Both the position numbers and the translations under genes were made by a program. Below the pieces are notes generated by a model. The model was not told where the DNA came from, searched no databases, and saw only the letters and a program-made list of their open reading frames with translations. Of a stretch of DNA of 42,505 bases, positions 31,680 through 38,940 are shown piece by piece (position 1 is the stretch's first letter; each line of letters begins with the position of its first letter). The DNA comes from Bacteroidaceae bacterium (lineage in GTDB: Bacteria; Bacteroidota; Bacteroidia; Bacteroidales; Bacteroidaceae). The stretch lies in NCBI GenBank assembly GCA_017541265.1, contig JAFXZK010000002.1, positions 1 to 42,505 of the forward strand, given 5' to 3'.

Positions 31680-31753
31680 AGCCTCCTCTTAATCTTCCCT
31701 TGAAGGGTGAAACTTTTATAAGCCCTTCCCTTCACGGGAGGGTTGGAGAGGCT
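31680..31753. repeat. G/C-rich palindromic element upstream of the RecQ-tail-like gene
   Basis: Imperfect inverted arms start agcctcctct and end ggttggagaggct, with inner palindromes tcccttgaaggg and cccttcacgggaggg. It resembles the element inside the reductase gene and sits between the promoter (31763-31793) and the start codon. Confidence 0.65.
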
Positions 31754-31762
31754 TTCGGGGTG

Positions 31763-31793
31763 CAAATATAGAACAATTATCTATTGCTGCAAA
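31763..31793 (-). promoter_or_regulatory. Bacteroidetes promoter for the RecQ-tail-like gene
   Basis: On the minus strand, TTTG (31793-31790), a 19-base gap and TATATTTG (31770-31763). The leader would contain the 31680-31753 palindrome. Confidence 0.7.
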
Positions 31794-31898
31794 GGAAAAT
31801 CGGATTTTTTTTAATATAAACGTCTTTCTGCCTCAAATTTGCGACATTGTGGCATTTCACGCTCCATCATGTTATTTCCAACACAACAGGGAGTGTTG

Positions 31899-31964
31899 AT
31901 TGCTTCATCATGATAAAGCAATTGCTTGGTCATGATGAAGCAATTGCTTAGTCATGACAAAGCA
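31899..31964. repeat. 22-bp tandem repeat array (locus 5) with dyad units
   Basis: Three units start at 31899, 31921 and 31943: attgctt - catgat - aagca with small changes. Unit junctions form agcaattgct palindromes. It lies between the divergent promoters of the RecQ-tail-like gene and the large surface protein. The remaining parts of the 581-base gap 31666-32246 show only the palindrome and the promoters. Confidence 0.9.
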
Positions 31965-32136
31965 ATGAAGACTCCATGCGTTGTTTTGAAACGAAACGTG
32001 TCGTGCGTCCAATGGTTTGCTGCTGCTATTATTTCAACAACGAGGCGAAGCGATATGCGGAATGTATAATTTTTGCCAGATGAAACAAATTTGTTGCCCC
32101 GATTCGCGTGTTTTTAACATATCTTAACGCAAGATG

Positions 32137-32168
32137 TTTGTTCTTTAATCCTTATTTGTATATTTTTG
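32137..32168 (+). promoter_or_regulatory. Bacteroidetes promoter for the large repeat surface protein
   Basis: TTTG (32137-32140), a 20-base gap and TATTTTTG (32161-32168). It is followed by an A/T-rich leader of about 70 bases with several aacaacaa runs. Confidence 0.75.
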
Positions 32169-32246
32169 CATACGAATTAATATGAATTGTATTCTGTTGA
32201 TAACAACAAAACATCAAATAACTTTTTTTATTAACAACAACAAACT

Positions 32247-35200
32247 ATGAGAAGAACAAAACTCTTCAGTGTAGCCCTGCTGGCAGCAGCGTGGCTCGCA
32301 GGCGGCTCCGCCCAAGCATGGGACGAGCCTGCAAAAGATGCAGACGGTGTCTATCAGATTGGCACTGCCTCCGAACTCGAATGGTACGCCGAGTACGTCA
32401 ACTCGTGCGTTGCTGGTGACACCGACGGCAACAATGCCAAATTGATGTCGAAGGCTGTACTTACTGCCGACATCGACCTGACAGGTATCACCCACACACC
32501 AATTGGTGCCAGCACCACCTTCAAGTTCGATGGCGAGTTCGACGGCCAGCACCACCGCATCAAGAACATGATTATCAACAACACGCTTGATAATCAAGGC
32601 TTCTTTGGTTGCGTTCGCGGTAACGCCATCATCAAGAACATCATCATCGACAAGAGTTGCTCCATCACGGCAGGCAACCGTGCCGCAGGTCTCATCGGTA
32701 CTTTGCAGACACCAGCAGACGGCAAGTGCCGCATCCTCAACTGCGTCAACGAAGCCAACGTGACCAGCGTCAGCGGCGTGGCTGCAGGCATTGTCGGCGC
32801 CGGCCAGTCAGCCTACGCATTCTTCAAGATACACAACTGTGTCAACACAGGTAAGATTACTGGTGCCAGCAACAACAAGGCCGCAGCATTCAACGGATGG
32901 GGTGCCGACAGCGGTAAGGGCAACAGCCAGGTATGGAACTGCTACAACCTGGGCGAGCTGAGTCCTCTCGATGGAAACAACACCTTCTTCCGCGGTTCTT
33001 TCCGCAGCGTGCAGAACTGCTTCGATGCTGTTAGCACTGTCTATCAGAACGGTGTATCAGCCATTTCTGCCGAAGACATCGCTAACGGTCGTCTCTGCTA
33101 CCTGCTGAACCAGGGCGAGACAGAAGGCATCAGCTTCAAGCAGACGATTGGCGTTGACCCGTATCCCATGCCAGTGGCAGACGGAGCTGTGGTTTACCAG
33201 GTTGCAGACCTCGACTGTGCAGGCAACCCCAAGGGCGGTGTAACATACAGCAACACCGATGGCGGCTCTCAGGATGATCACAACTACGACACAGCAACAG
33301 GTCTTTGCACAGTCTGCTCTGCTCCCAAGGTTGACTGGATGAGTGCAGAAGCCGACGGTTTCTTCTATCTTGGCACACCTGCTCAGGTTGAATGGTTCTC
33401 CGCAATGGTAAGAGCCGGTTACGGCGCAATGAATGCCAAACTGACTGCCGACATTGACTACCAAGGTGTGCCCGATGCTCACATGCCCATCGGAACAAGT
33501 GCCAAGAAGTTCTTTGGCCACTTCGACGGTCAGGGTCATCGCATCAAGGGAATGGTGCTGACTACTGCCAGCAGACTTGAGAACCGCGGCTACGACGGCA
33601 ACGGCTTCTTCGGTTCTGTTCGCGGTGGCGGTACATCTGTTGATAACATTTATACAAACGAAGTCATCATCGAGAACCTCATCATCGACAGCTCTTGCTC
33701 CATTCAGCACGACAACAACTTCGCAGCTGGCCTTGTGGCTCACATCAACAGCCGCAACGACGAGAACAGCAACATCATCATCCGCAACTGCGGCAACGAG
33801 GCAAACGTTTCAACCACAGGTAAGAACGCTGCTGGTATCCTTGGCTGTGTAGAGGCAACAAACGTTGGTCTGAAGCTCTACAACCTCTGGAACAAGGGCA
33901 ACATCACAGGCAACGCTGGCGAAAGTGCAGCCATCTGCGCTTGGACTGGTCAGCGCAATGTGAATGGCGAAGTAGATGTAGAAGGTTGCTGGAACATCGG
34001 CGAAGTAACAGGCGTTGACGGCAACGGCTACAACCTCATTCGTCGCAACACGAACATCGTTCCTCGCAACATCGTTGACCTCTGCACAACGAATGCTGGC
34101 AATCAGGGCAAGGTTGCTGTCCTCAACACTGCAGACCCCATCGCAAGCGGTGAGCTTTGCTACCTCCTGAACGGCGACCAGTCTGAAATCGTTTACACTC
34201 AGAACCTCGGCACAGACGAGATGCCCGTTTATCGCAACGCTTCTCACAGCCAAGTTTATCAGGCAGGTACTGTCGATTGCTTAGGTGCAGCAGTAGGTGG
34301 CGTTACTTATAATAACACAAGCGGCGAGACCATCGTGCTTCCCCACAACATCAACGCTGAGATTGGCATGTGCGACGTTTGCTACACGCAGTTCCAAGAG
34401 CCTGCACTCGTTGACGGCTACTATGAAATCAAGAATGCTGGCAACCTGGAATGGTTCAGCCATAAGGTTGACGAAGGTGGCGACGCTAACCTCCAGATTA
34501 ACGGCAAACTGATGAACGACATCGACATGCTCGGTATAGAGAACCTCCACTTGCCCATCGGCGTGAACACTGGCAAGAAGTTCAACGGCACATTCGATGG
34601 TCAGGGCTTCCGCATCAAGAACATGATCATCGAGCGTCCTTCCGACAGCAACATCGGCTTCTTCGGCTTCCTGCGTGGCAACGCTCAGAACACGACAGTC
34701 AAGAACCTCATCATGGACAAGAGCTGCACCATTCACGGCTACAACCGCGTGGGCGGCATCACAGGTAGCTGCCAGAACAACGGCGCACTCATCACTCTGG
34801 AGAACATCATCAACGAGGCAACTGTCATCGCCGAGCATCAAGATGCAGCCGGCATCATCGGCGGTCAGGAAGGCAACGGTCCCAAGTGGTACATCCACAA
34901 TGTGCTGAACCTTGGCACCGTTACAGCTAAGAACGAGGCTCCCTATGCTGGTGCTCTTTGCTGCTACCTTGGTGGCAACGGCGAAAGCGTCATCGAGAAC
35001 TTCGTGAACCTCGGCACTATCAACGGCCACAGAGGCGGCAACATCGGTCGCATCGCTGGCACACATATCAACATCATCGACCTCTCCGATACAGACTTCG
35101 ACAGCAGCCTCGAGGCCAACTATGGTCTCGACAGCGGTCTGACAAAAGATGACATCGCTAACGGTAAGCTTGCCTACACCGTAGGTTGGGGCCAGTTCCT

Positions 35201-35777
35201 CGGCGTGGACGCATATCCCACTCCTCTGAGCGGCTTGGCTCCCGTCAGCTATGTAGGCGATGCAGGCTATGCCACAATGTACGACACCACAACTGGCTAC
35301 ACGCTCAATGGCGACGTAAAGGCTTATGTTGCAGTACTCAACAATACATGGCTCGAACTCACCGAGATAGAGAATGTTCCCGAAAGTACTCCCGTAGTCC
35401 TTAAGGGCACCTATTACAACAAGTTGGCTCAAGACCTGCCTGCCATCAACATTGCCAACAACCTCAAGGGCACTGATGCAGACACCGAAGCCGATGGCAC
35501 AATGTACATCCTCGCAAAGCCCGAAGATGAAGAGGTTGGTTTCTACAAGGCAAATGCTGGCACCACCATTGCCGCAGGCAAGGCTTACTATCAGAGCACA
35601 AGCGGCGTGAAGGCATTCTACTTCGACGGCGACGATGCAACCGGCATTAAGGACCTTAACGACCTTAAGGACTCTAAGGACTTTAACGATGCAGCTATTT
35701 ACAACCTCGCTGGCCAGCGCATCAGCAAGATGCAAAAGGGCATCAACATCATGAATGGCAAGAAGGTACTCTATTAA
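32247..35777 (+). CDS. Large secreted protein with three GLUG-like beta-repeat modules
   Basis: 1176 residues. Signal peptide MRRTKLFSVALLAAAWLAGGSAQA. Three homologous modules start near residues 33, 370 and 723, each with 'DG-(Y/F)-x-I/L-G/K ... LEWF/Y', '(L)TADID', 'PIG... F.G.FDGQ..RIK.M' and 'GFFG.(V/L)RG', then 'LIID.SC.I' - the pattern of GLUG-type beta-helix adhesin repeats. Modules 1 and 2 are each followed by an H-x..C-x-x-C linker (GLCTVC, GMCDVC). A C-terminal domain (~1000-1140) and the Bacteroidales tail AIYNLAGQRISKMQKGINIMNGKKVLY follow, joined by a repetitive GIKDLNDLKDSKDFND segment. Probably a surface adhesin. Strong own promoter; monocistronic, with a simple repeat right after the stop. 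Confidence 0.85.
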   Translation: MRRTKLFSVALLAAAWLAGGSAQAWDEPAKDADGVYQIGTASELEWYAEYVNSCVAGDTDGNNAKLMSKAVLTADIDLTGITHTPIGASTTFKFDGEFDGQHHRIKNMIINNTLDNQGFFGCVRGNAIIKNIIIDKSCSITAGNRAAGLIGTLQTPADGKCRILNCVNEANVTSVSGVAAGIVGAGQSAYAFFKIHNCVNTGKITGASNNKAAAFNGWGADSGKGNSQVWNCYNLGELSPLDGNNTFFRGSFRSVQNCFDAVSTVYQNGVSAISAEDIANGRLCYLLNQGETEGISFKQTIGVDPYPMPVADGAVVYQVADLDCAGNPKGGVTYSNTDGGSQDDHNYDTATGLCTVCSAPKVDWMSAEADGFFYLGTPAQVEWFSAMVRAGYGAMNAKLTADIDYQGVPDAHMPIGTSAKKFFGHFDGQGHRIKGMVLTTASRLENRGYDGNGFFGSVRGGGTSVDNIYTNEVIIENLIIDSSCSIQHDNNFAAGLVAHINSRNDENSNIIIRNCGNEANVSTTGKNAAGILGCVEATNVGLKLYNLWNKGNITGNAGESAAICAWTGQRNVNGEVDVEGCWNIGEVTGVDGNGYNLIRRNTNIVPRNIVDLCTTNAGNQGKVAVLNTADPIASGELCYLLNGDQSEIVYTQNLGTDEMPVYRNASHSQVYQAGTVDCLGAAVGGVTYNNTSGETIVLPHNINAEIGMCDVCYTQFQEPALVDGYYEIKNAGNLEWFSHKVDEGGDANLQINGKLMNDIDMLGIENLHLPIGVNTGKKFNGTFDGQGFRIKNMIIERPSDSNIGFFGFLRGNAQNTTVKNLIMDKSCTIHGYNRVGGITGSCQNNGALITLENIINEATVIAEHQDAAGIIGGQEGNGPKWYIHNVLNLGTVTAKNEAPYAGALCCYLGGNGESVIENFVNLGTINGHRGGNIGRIAGTHINIIDLSDTDFDSSLEANYGLDSGLTKDDIANGKLAYTVGWGQFLGVDAYPTPLSGLAPVSYVGDAGYATMYDTTTGYTLNGDVKAYVAVLNNTWLELTEIENVPESTPVVLKGTYYNKLAQDLPAINIANNLKGTDADTEADGTMYILAKPEDEEVGFYKANAGTTIAAGKAYYQSTSGVKAFYFDGDDATGIKDLNDLKDSKDFNDAAIYNLAGQRISKMQKGINIMNGKKVLY
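35641..35691 (+). repeat. In-frame GACCTTAAGGAC tract before the C-terminal tail
   Basis: aaggaccttaacgaccttaa and following repeats encode the DLNDLKDSKDFND linker of the surface protein. A similar linker (DLEDLEDLKDL) lies near the start of the Wzc-like kinase. Confidence 0.55.
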
Positions 35778-35811
35778 TTCAAAATGAATAAATTCAAAAT
35801 TCAAAATTAAT
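35778..35811 (+). repeat. AATTCAAAATTCAAAATT simple repeat right after a stop codon
   Basis: Starts with the base after the surface-protein TAA. It is the reverse complement of the GAAAATTGAA/GAATTTTGAA type. Confidence 0.65.
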
Positions 35812-35816
35812 AGCCC

Positions 35817-35927
35817 GTTCGGGCGGATTTGCAATCCGACCGCAAAGAGTATAGGGATTTGCAATCCCGACATGTAGCATTACAAATGCTTATACTCTAT
35901 GCTGGCGGATTGCAAATCCGCCAGAAC
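35817..35927 (+). repeat. Dispersed ~115-bp four-palindrome element, copy C
   Basis: Bounded by gttc and gaac. Blocks in order: gcggatttgcaatccg, agggatttgcaatccc, gcattacaaatgc and ggcggattgcaaatccgcc. Same order and orientation as copy B. Confidence 0.9.
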
Positions 35928-35937
35928 AGCGGGGTAA

Positions 35938-35973
35938 ATGACTAAATAGTAAATAAATTGTAAATCGTAAATT
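35938..35973 (+). repeat. TAAATTGTAAATC simple repeat in the leader of the second small peptide
   Basis: actaaatagtaaataaattg and following repeats directly precede the ATG at 35974, as at 13978-14013. Confidence 0.6.
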
Positions 35974-36129
35974 ATGAAGACATATTTGATGCCTGCCTTG
36001 AAGGTGGAAGAGGCTCAGGCCGCACAGATGCTGGCAGCGAGCCTGGGAATTAACAGCGACAAAACCGTCAGCGGCAATGATGCGCTGACCAAGGAAGACG
36101 TTTTGGATTTCTTGGACGACGAAGAATAA
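35974..36129 (+). CDS. Small peptide with N-terminal LAAS motif, acidic tail
   Basis: 51 residues, too short for most gene callers. MKTYLMPALKVEEAQAAQMLAAS parallels the start of the 70-residue peptide at 13681 (P - V-E - Q - LAAS), while the tails differ: here an acidic, helix-prone end, LTKEDVLDFLDDEE. No signal peptide or membrane segment. Coding potential is supported by the match to the other copy, the position of the leader repeat and the strong terminator 25 bases downstream. Function unknown. Confidence 0.6.
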   Translation: MKTYLMPALKVEEAQAAQMLAASLGINSDKTVSGNDALTKEDVLDFLDDEE

Positions 36130-36154
36130 AGCCTCTGCCCTTGATGCCATATAA

Positions 36155-36194
36155 AGAGAAGGGTGTGTCAATTCTTTTTGACACACCCTTCTCT
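36155..36194. terminator. Perfect 17-bp stem between convergent genes
   Basis: agagaagggtgtgtcaa and its exact inverse flank a 6-base loop. It lies after the small peptide (+) and 30 bases beyond the gldE stop (-), so it probably ends transcription from both sides. Confidence 0.85.
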
Positions 36195-36224
36195 TGTGTT
36201 CCATTAAACCCGAATCGGTCTATA

Positions 36225-37523
36225 TTATGTTGTTCCTTCGCTCCTGACGATGACCTTCACCTTGACGATGCGGCGCTGGTCAACTTCCATAACATCAAAA
36301 GCAAAGCGTTTGTACTCGATACGTTCGCCTTGAGTCGGGAATTCTCCCTTAATCTCCAGCAATAATCCTGCCAATGTCTCTGCCTCGCCTTCGATATTTT
36401 CGAAGTAATTGTCGTCGATGCCGAGCACCTTTGTGAAGTCCGACATGAGCGTCTTTGCCTCGAAGATATAGGTGTTCTGGTTGAGACGCTGGTAGGGCTT
36501 CTCCTCGTCGTCGTACTCATCGTTAATCTCGCCCACGATTTCCTCCAGGATGTCCTCCATTGTGACGATGCCGCTTGTGCCGCCGAACTCGTCGACAACG
36601 ATGGCGATGTGAACCTTGTTCGCTTGGAAGTCGCGCAGCAGATCGTCTATCATTTTTGTCTCAGGCACGAAATATGCTGGACGGATGAGCGTCTGCCAGC
36701 GGAAGCCCTGCGGCTTGCCGAGGTGGGGTAGGAGGTCTTTGATGTAGAGCACGCCCTTGATGTTGTCCTGCGTGCCCTGATAGACAGGGATTCGGCTGTA
36801 GTTGTTGGCGACAATGCAGGCGAGAACGTCTTTCCACGAAGCCTTGATGTCGAGGTCAACAATATCGACACGGCTGGTCATGATTTCCTTTGCCATTTCT
36901 CCGCCGAAGCGTATAATGCCTTTCAGCATGTTGCTCTCCTCGGCAATGTCCTTTTTGTCCGTCAGTTCCATGGCCTTTTCCAGGTCGTCAACGGTCAGCA
37001 TGTCTTCGTCATGGTGTGCCAGTCGTCTTGTGATAACTTTGCTTCGGATGAGGAGCTTACTCAAAGGCCAGAAGATTTTGCTCAACACTTGAAGCTTAGG
37101 AGCGGCAAATCGGCAGAAGGCAAGGGCATGCTGGGCGCTGTAAATCTTCGGTATTATCTCCCCAAATAGTAAAAGCAGGAACGTCAGCAGTACCGTCATG
37201 ACAAGGAACTCGAGCCACTTTGCCTGACCGAAATCTATAGTCTTGTCAAAGCAGAAGTACAGGATGATTATGACGGCGACGTTCACCAGATTGTTGCTGA
37301 TGAGTATGGTGGCAAGCAGGCGTTCGCTGTCGTCCAGCAGGGCTTTCACTTTCCCGTCGGCACGATGCTCTTCCTCGTCGATGGTGTTGCGGTCAGCGGG
37401 TGACAGACTGAAGAAAGCTATCTCGCTTGCCGAGACAAAACCCGAGCACAGGAGCAGTATCAGGACGATGCCGAAGGCAATCCATACGCCAAGCGTCGGC
37501 ATGTAGAGGACGACATCACTCAT
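36225..37523 (-). CDS. gldE: CNNM/CorC-type membrane protein, GldE-like
   Basis: 432 residues. The N-terminal ~190 residues are the DUF21/CNNM transmembrane domain (FVSASEIAFFSLSP ... LLFGEIIPKIYSAQHALAFCRF). Two CBS domains follow (~205-330; REIM-like KEIMTSRVDIVDLDI, VDEFGGTSGIVTMEDILEEIVGEINDEYD), and a CorC/HlyC C-terminal domain closes the protein. The family transports or senses Mg2+/metal ions. The gene overlaps ssb by 8 bases, the conserved ssb-gldE arrangement of Bacteroidetes in which the member is named GldE and is linked to gliding/type IX secretion. gldD, often the next gene, is absent here. Confidence 0.88.
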   Translation of the reverse strand: MSDVVLYMPTLGVWIAFGIVLILLLCSGFVSASEIAFFSLSPADRNTIDEEEHRADGKVKALLDDSERLLATILISNNLVNVAVIIILYFCFDKTIDFGQAKWLEFLVMTVLLTFLLLLFGEIIPKIYSAQHALAFCRFAAPKLQVLSKIFWPLSKLLIRSKVITRRLAHHDEDMLTVDDLEKAMELTDKKDIAEESNMLKGIIRFGGEMAKEIMTSRVDIVDLDIKASWKDVLACIVANNYSRIPVYQGTQDNIKGVLYIKDLLPHLGKPQGFRWQTLIRPAYFVPETKMIDDLLRDFQANKVHIAIVVDEFGGTSGIVTMEDILEEIVGEINDEYDDEEKPYQRLNQNTYIFEAKTLMSDFTKVLGIDDNYFENIEGEAETLAGLLLEIKGEFPTQGERIEYKRFAFDVMEVDQRRIVKVKVIVRSEGTT

Positions 37524-37860
37524 CGTTCTTTACTTTAGGAGTCAGCATTTCCATCGACTCTGCCCATATCTCCGTGATTTGGCGACGGATGCCGTTGCGG
37601 TCGTCGTAGGTGCGTGAGTGTATCTGTCCCTCGATGAAGAGCTTGTCGCCTTTGTGGACATAGTTCTCGACGATTTCTGCCAATTTGCGCCAAAGCACAA
37701 CGTTGTGCCACTCGGTACGGTCAGGCACTTCCGTCCCATTTTGTAGCTTATAGCCGCGCTCGGTGGTGGCGAGCCTAAGACTTGCCACGCAGACACCCGC
37801 ATCGATGTACTTCACCTCAGGATCATTGCCGACATTTCCAATCAGCATTACTTTATTCAT
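37516..37860 (-). CDS. ssb: Single-stranded DNA-binding protein
   Basis: 114 residues. OB-fold SSB motifs: MNKVMLIGNVGNDPEV, LRLATTERGYK, TEWHNVVLWRKLAEIVENYVHKGDKLFIEGQI, SRTYDDRNGIRRQITEIWAE. It is shorter than usual and ends MLTPKVKNDE, without the acidic DDDLPF-type tip that recruits partners, so it may be a second SSB or rely on other contacts. Its 3' end overlaps the gldE start. Confidence 0.93.
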   Translation of the reverse strand: MNKVMLIGNVGNDPEVKYIDAGVCVASLRLATTERGYKLQNGTEVPDRTEWHNVVLWRKLAEIVENYVHKGDKLFIEGQIHSRTYDDRNGIRRQITEIWAESMEMLTPKVKNDE

Positions 37861-37866
37861 CTTTTT

Positions 37867-37904
37867 AATTATAATTTGACAATTTACTATTTACGATTTT
37901 ATCA
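37867..37904. repeat. AATTTGACAATTTAC simple repeat upstream of ssb
   Basis: attataatttgacaatttac and following repeats lie just upstream of ssb. Inverted, they match the TAAATTGTAAATT type that also sits inside the EEP gene that follows. Confidence 0.6.
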
Positions 37905-37914
37905 TTTGTTTGTG

Positions 37915-37922
37915 CAAAAGTA
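37915..37922 (-). promoter_or_regulatory. Possible -7 element for ssb-gldE
   Basis: TACTTTTG on the minus strand, ~55 bases before the ssb start. No clear -33 partner. Confidence 0.4.
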
Positions 37923-37966
37923 CAAAGAAAATAAGAATAAAGAAAGAAGATTCAAGAATTATTTCG

Positions 37967-37974
37967 TAACTTTG
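37967..37974 (+). promoter_or_regulatory. Possible -7 element for the EEP hydrolase
   Basis: TAACTTTG, 37 bases before the ATG at 38012. No good TTTG ~20 bases upstream. Confidence 0.5.
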
Positions 37975-38011
37975 TACTCATAAACTAAGAAACTAACAAA
38001 CGAATCGACCT

Positions 38012-38896
38012 ATGAAACCTTTGCTTTTAGTGTTTGCAATGCTTGTGTCCCTGACATCAAATTGTAAAACCGTCAAATCGTCAAATTGTCAAATCCGTTG
38101 GTGTACCTTCAATATCCGTCTGCAAAATGATGGTGACGAGAAAGCCGGCGTTGGGTGGAGTGTCCGCAAAGACCGCGTGGCGGATTATATCAAGGAAAAG
38201 CACATCGACATTATTGGTATGCAGGAGGTGCTGCATCCTCAGCTCGAGGACTTGCTAGAGCGTCTGCCCGAATATGATTACGTTGGGGTAGGGCGTCACG
38301 ATGGCAAACAGGCTGGTGAGTACTCGCCCATCTTCTATCTCAAGGAGAAGTTCGAAGTCTTGGAGAAGGGCAACTTCTGGTTGAGCGAGACCCCCGACGT
38401 GCCAGGCTCAAAGGGTTGGGATGCCGCCCTGGAACGTGTCGCCAGCTATGCCAAGCTTCGCGACAAGGTTACAGGCAAGGTCTTTATGGCTGTCAACACG
38501 CATTTCGACCACGTTGGCGTAGTAGCTCGCCGCGAGAGTGCGAAGCTCATCATGCGAAAGATACAGGATATTGTCGGCTCTCAACCTGCCGTCGTGACAG
38601 GCGACTTCAACGTCACTGAAGACGACGAAGCCTACGCCACCATGTTGGGAGGAGAAATGGTAAATGGTAAAATGGTAAATTGTAAATTACACGATGCTTA
38701 CCACATGACGCCCAACCACACAGGCACCACCTACACCTGGCATCAGTTCTGTCAGCTTCCTCCCCTCAAGCGCGCGAAGATAGACTTCATCTTCATCACC
38801 CCCACCATTCGCGTCAACCACTCGCATATTGAGATTCCCAATACCGAAGCCTTGCTCTCCGACCACAACCCTCATTGGGCGGACTTGGAGTTCTAA
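38012..38896 (+). CDS. Exported endonuclease/exonuclease/phosphatase (EEP)-fold hydrolase
   Basis: 294 residues. A short signal sequence (MKPLLLVFAMLVSLTS) is followed by an EEP core: CTFNIRLQNDGD (Asn), DIIGMQEVLHPQLEDL (catalytic Glu), NTHFDHVG (His-Asp), VVTGDFNVTEDD (Asp-x-Asn), KIDFIFITP and the C-terminal SDHNPHWADLEF (Asp-His). All metal and catalytic residues are present. This subgroup is often annotated as secreted DNase-, sphingomyelinase- or phosphodiesterase-like; the substrate is unknown. Two TGTAAATT-type simple-sequence tracts lie in frame: one right after the signal sequence (SNCKTVKSSNCQ) and one in a loop (GEMVNGKMVNCKLH). Confidence 0.85.
   Translation: MKPLLLVFAMLVSLTSNCKTVKSSNCQIRWCTFNIRLQNDGDEKAGVGWSVRKDRVADYIKEKHIDIIGMQEVLHPQLEDLLERLPEYDYVGVGRHDGKQAGEYSPIFYLKEKFEVLEKGNFWLSETPDVPGSKGWDAALERVASYAKLRDKVTGKVFMAVNTHFDHVGVVARRESAKLIMRKIQDIVGSQPAVVTGDFNVTEDDEAYATMLGGEMVNGKMVNCKLHDAYHMTPNHTGTTYTWHQFCQLPPLKRAKIDFIFITPTIRVNHSHIEIPNTEALLSDHNPHWADLEF
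38054..38690 (+). repeat. Two in-frame AAATTGTAAA tracts inside the EEP gene
   Basis: 38054-38095 (catcaaattgtaaaaccgtc and on) and 38655-38690 (aatggtaaatggtaaaatgg and on) share units with the leader repeats at 13978, 35938 and 37867. Confidence 0.7.
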
Positions 38897-38940
38897 AGGC
38901 TCCTTCTTTCCGCACTGTCTCATATCTATATAACGTGAAG

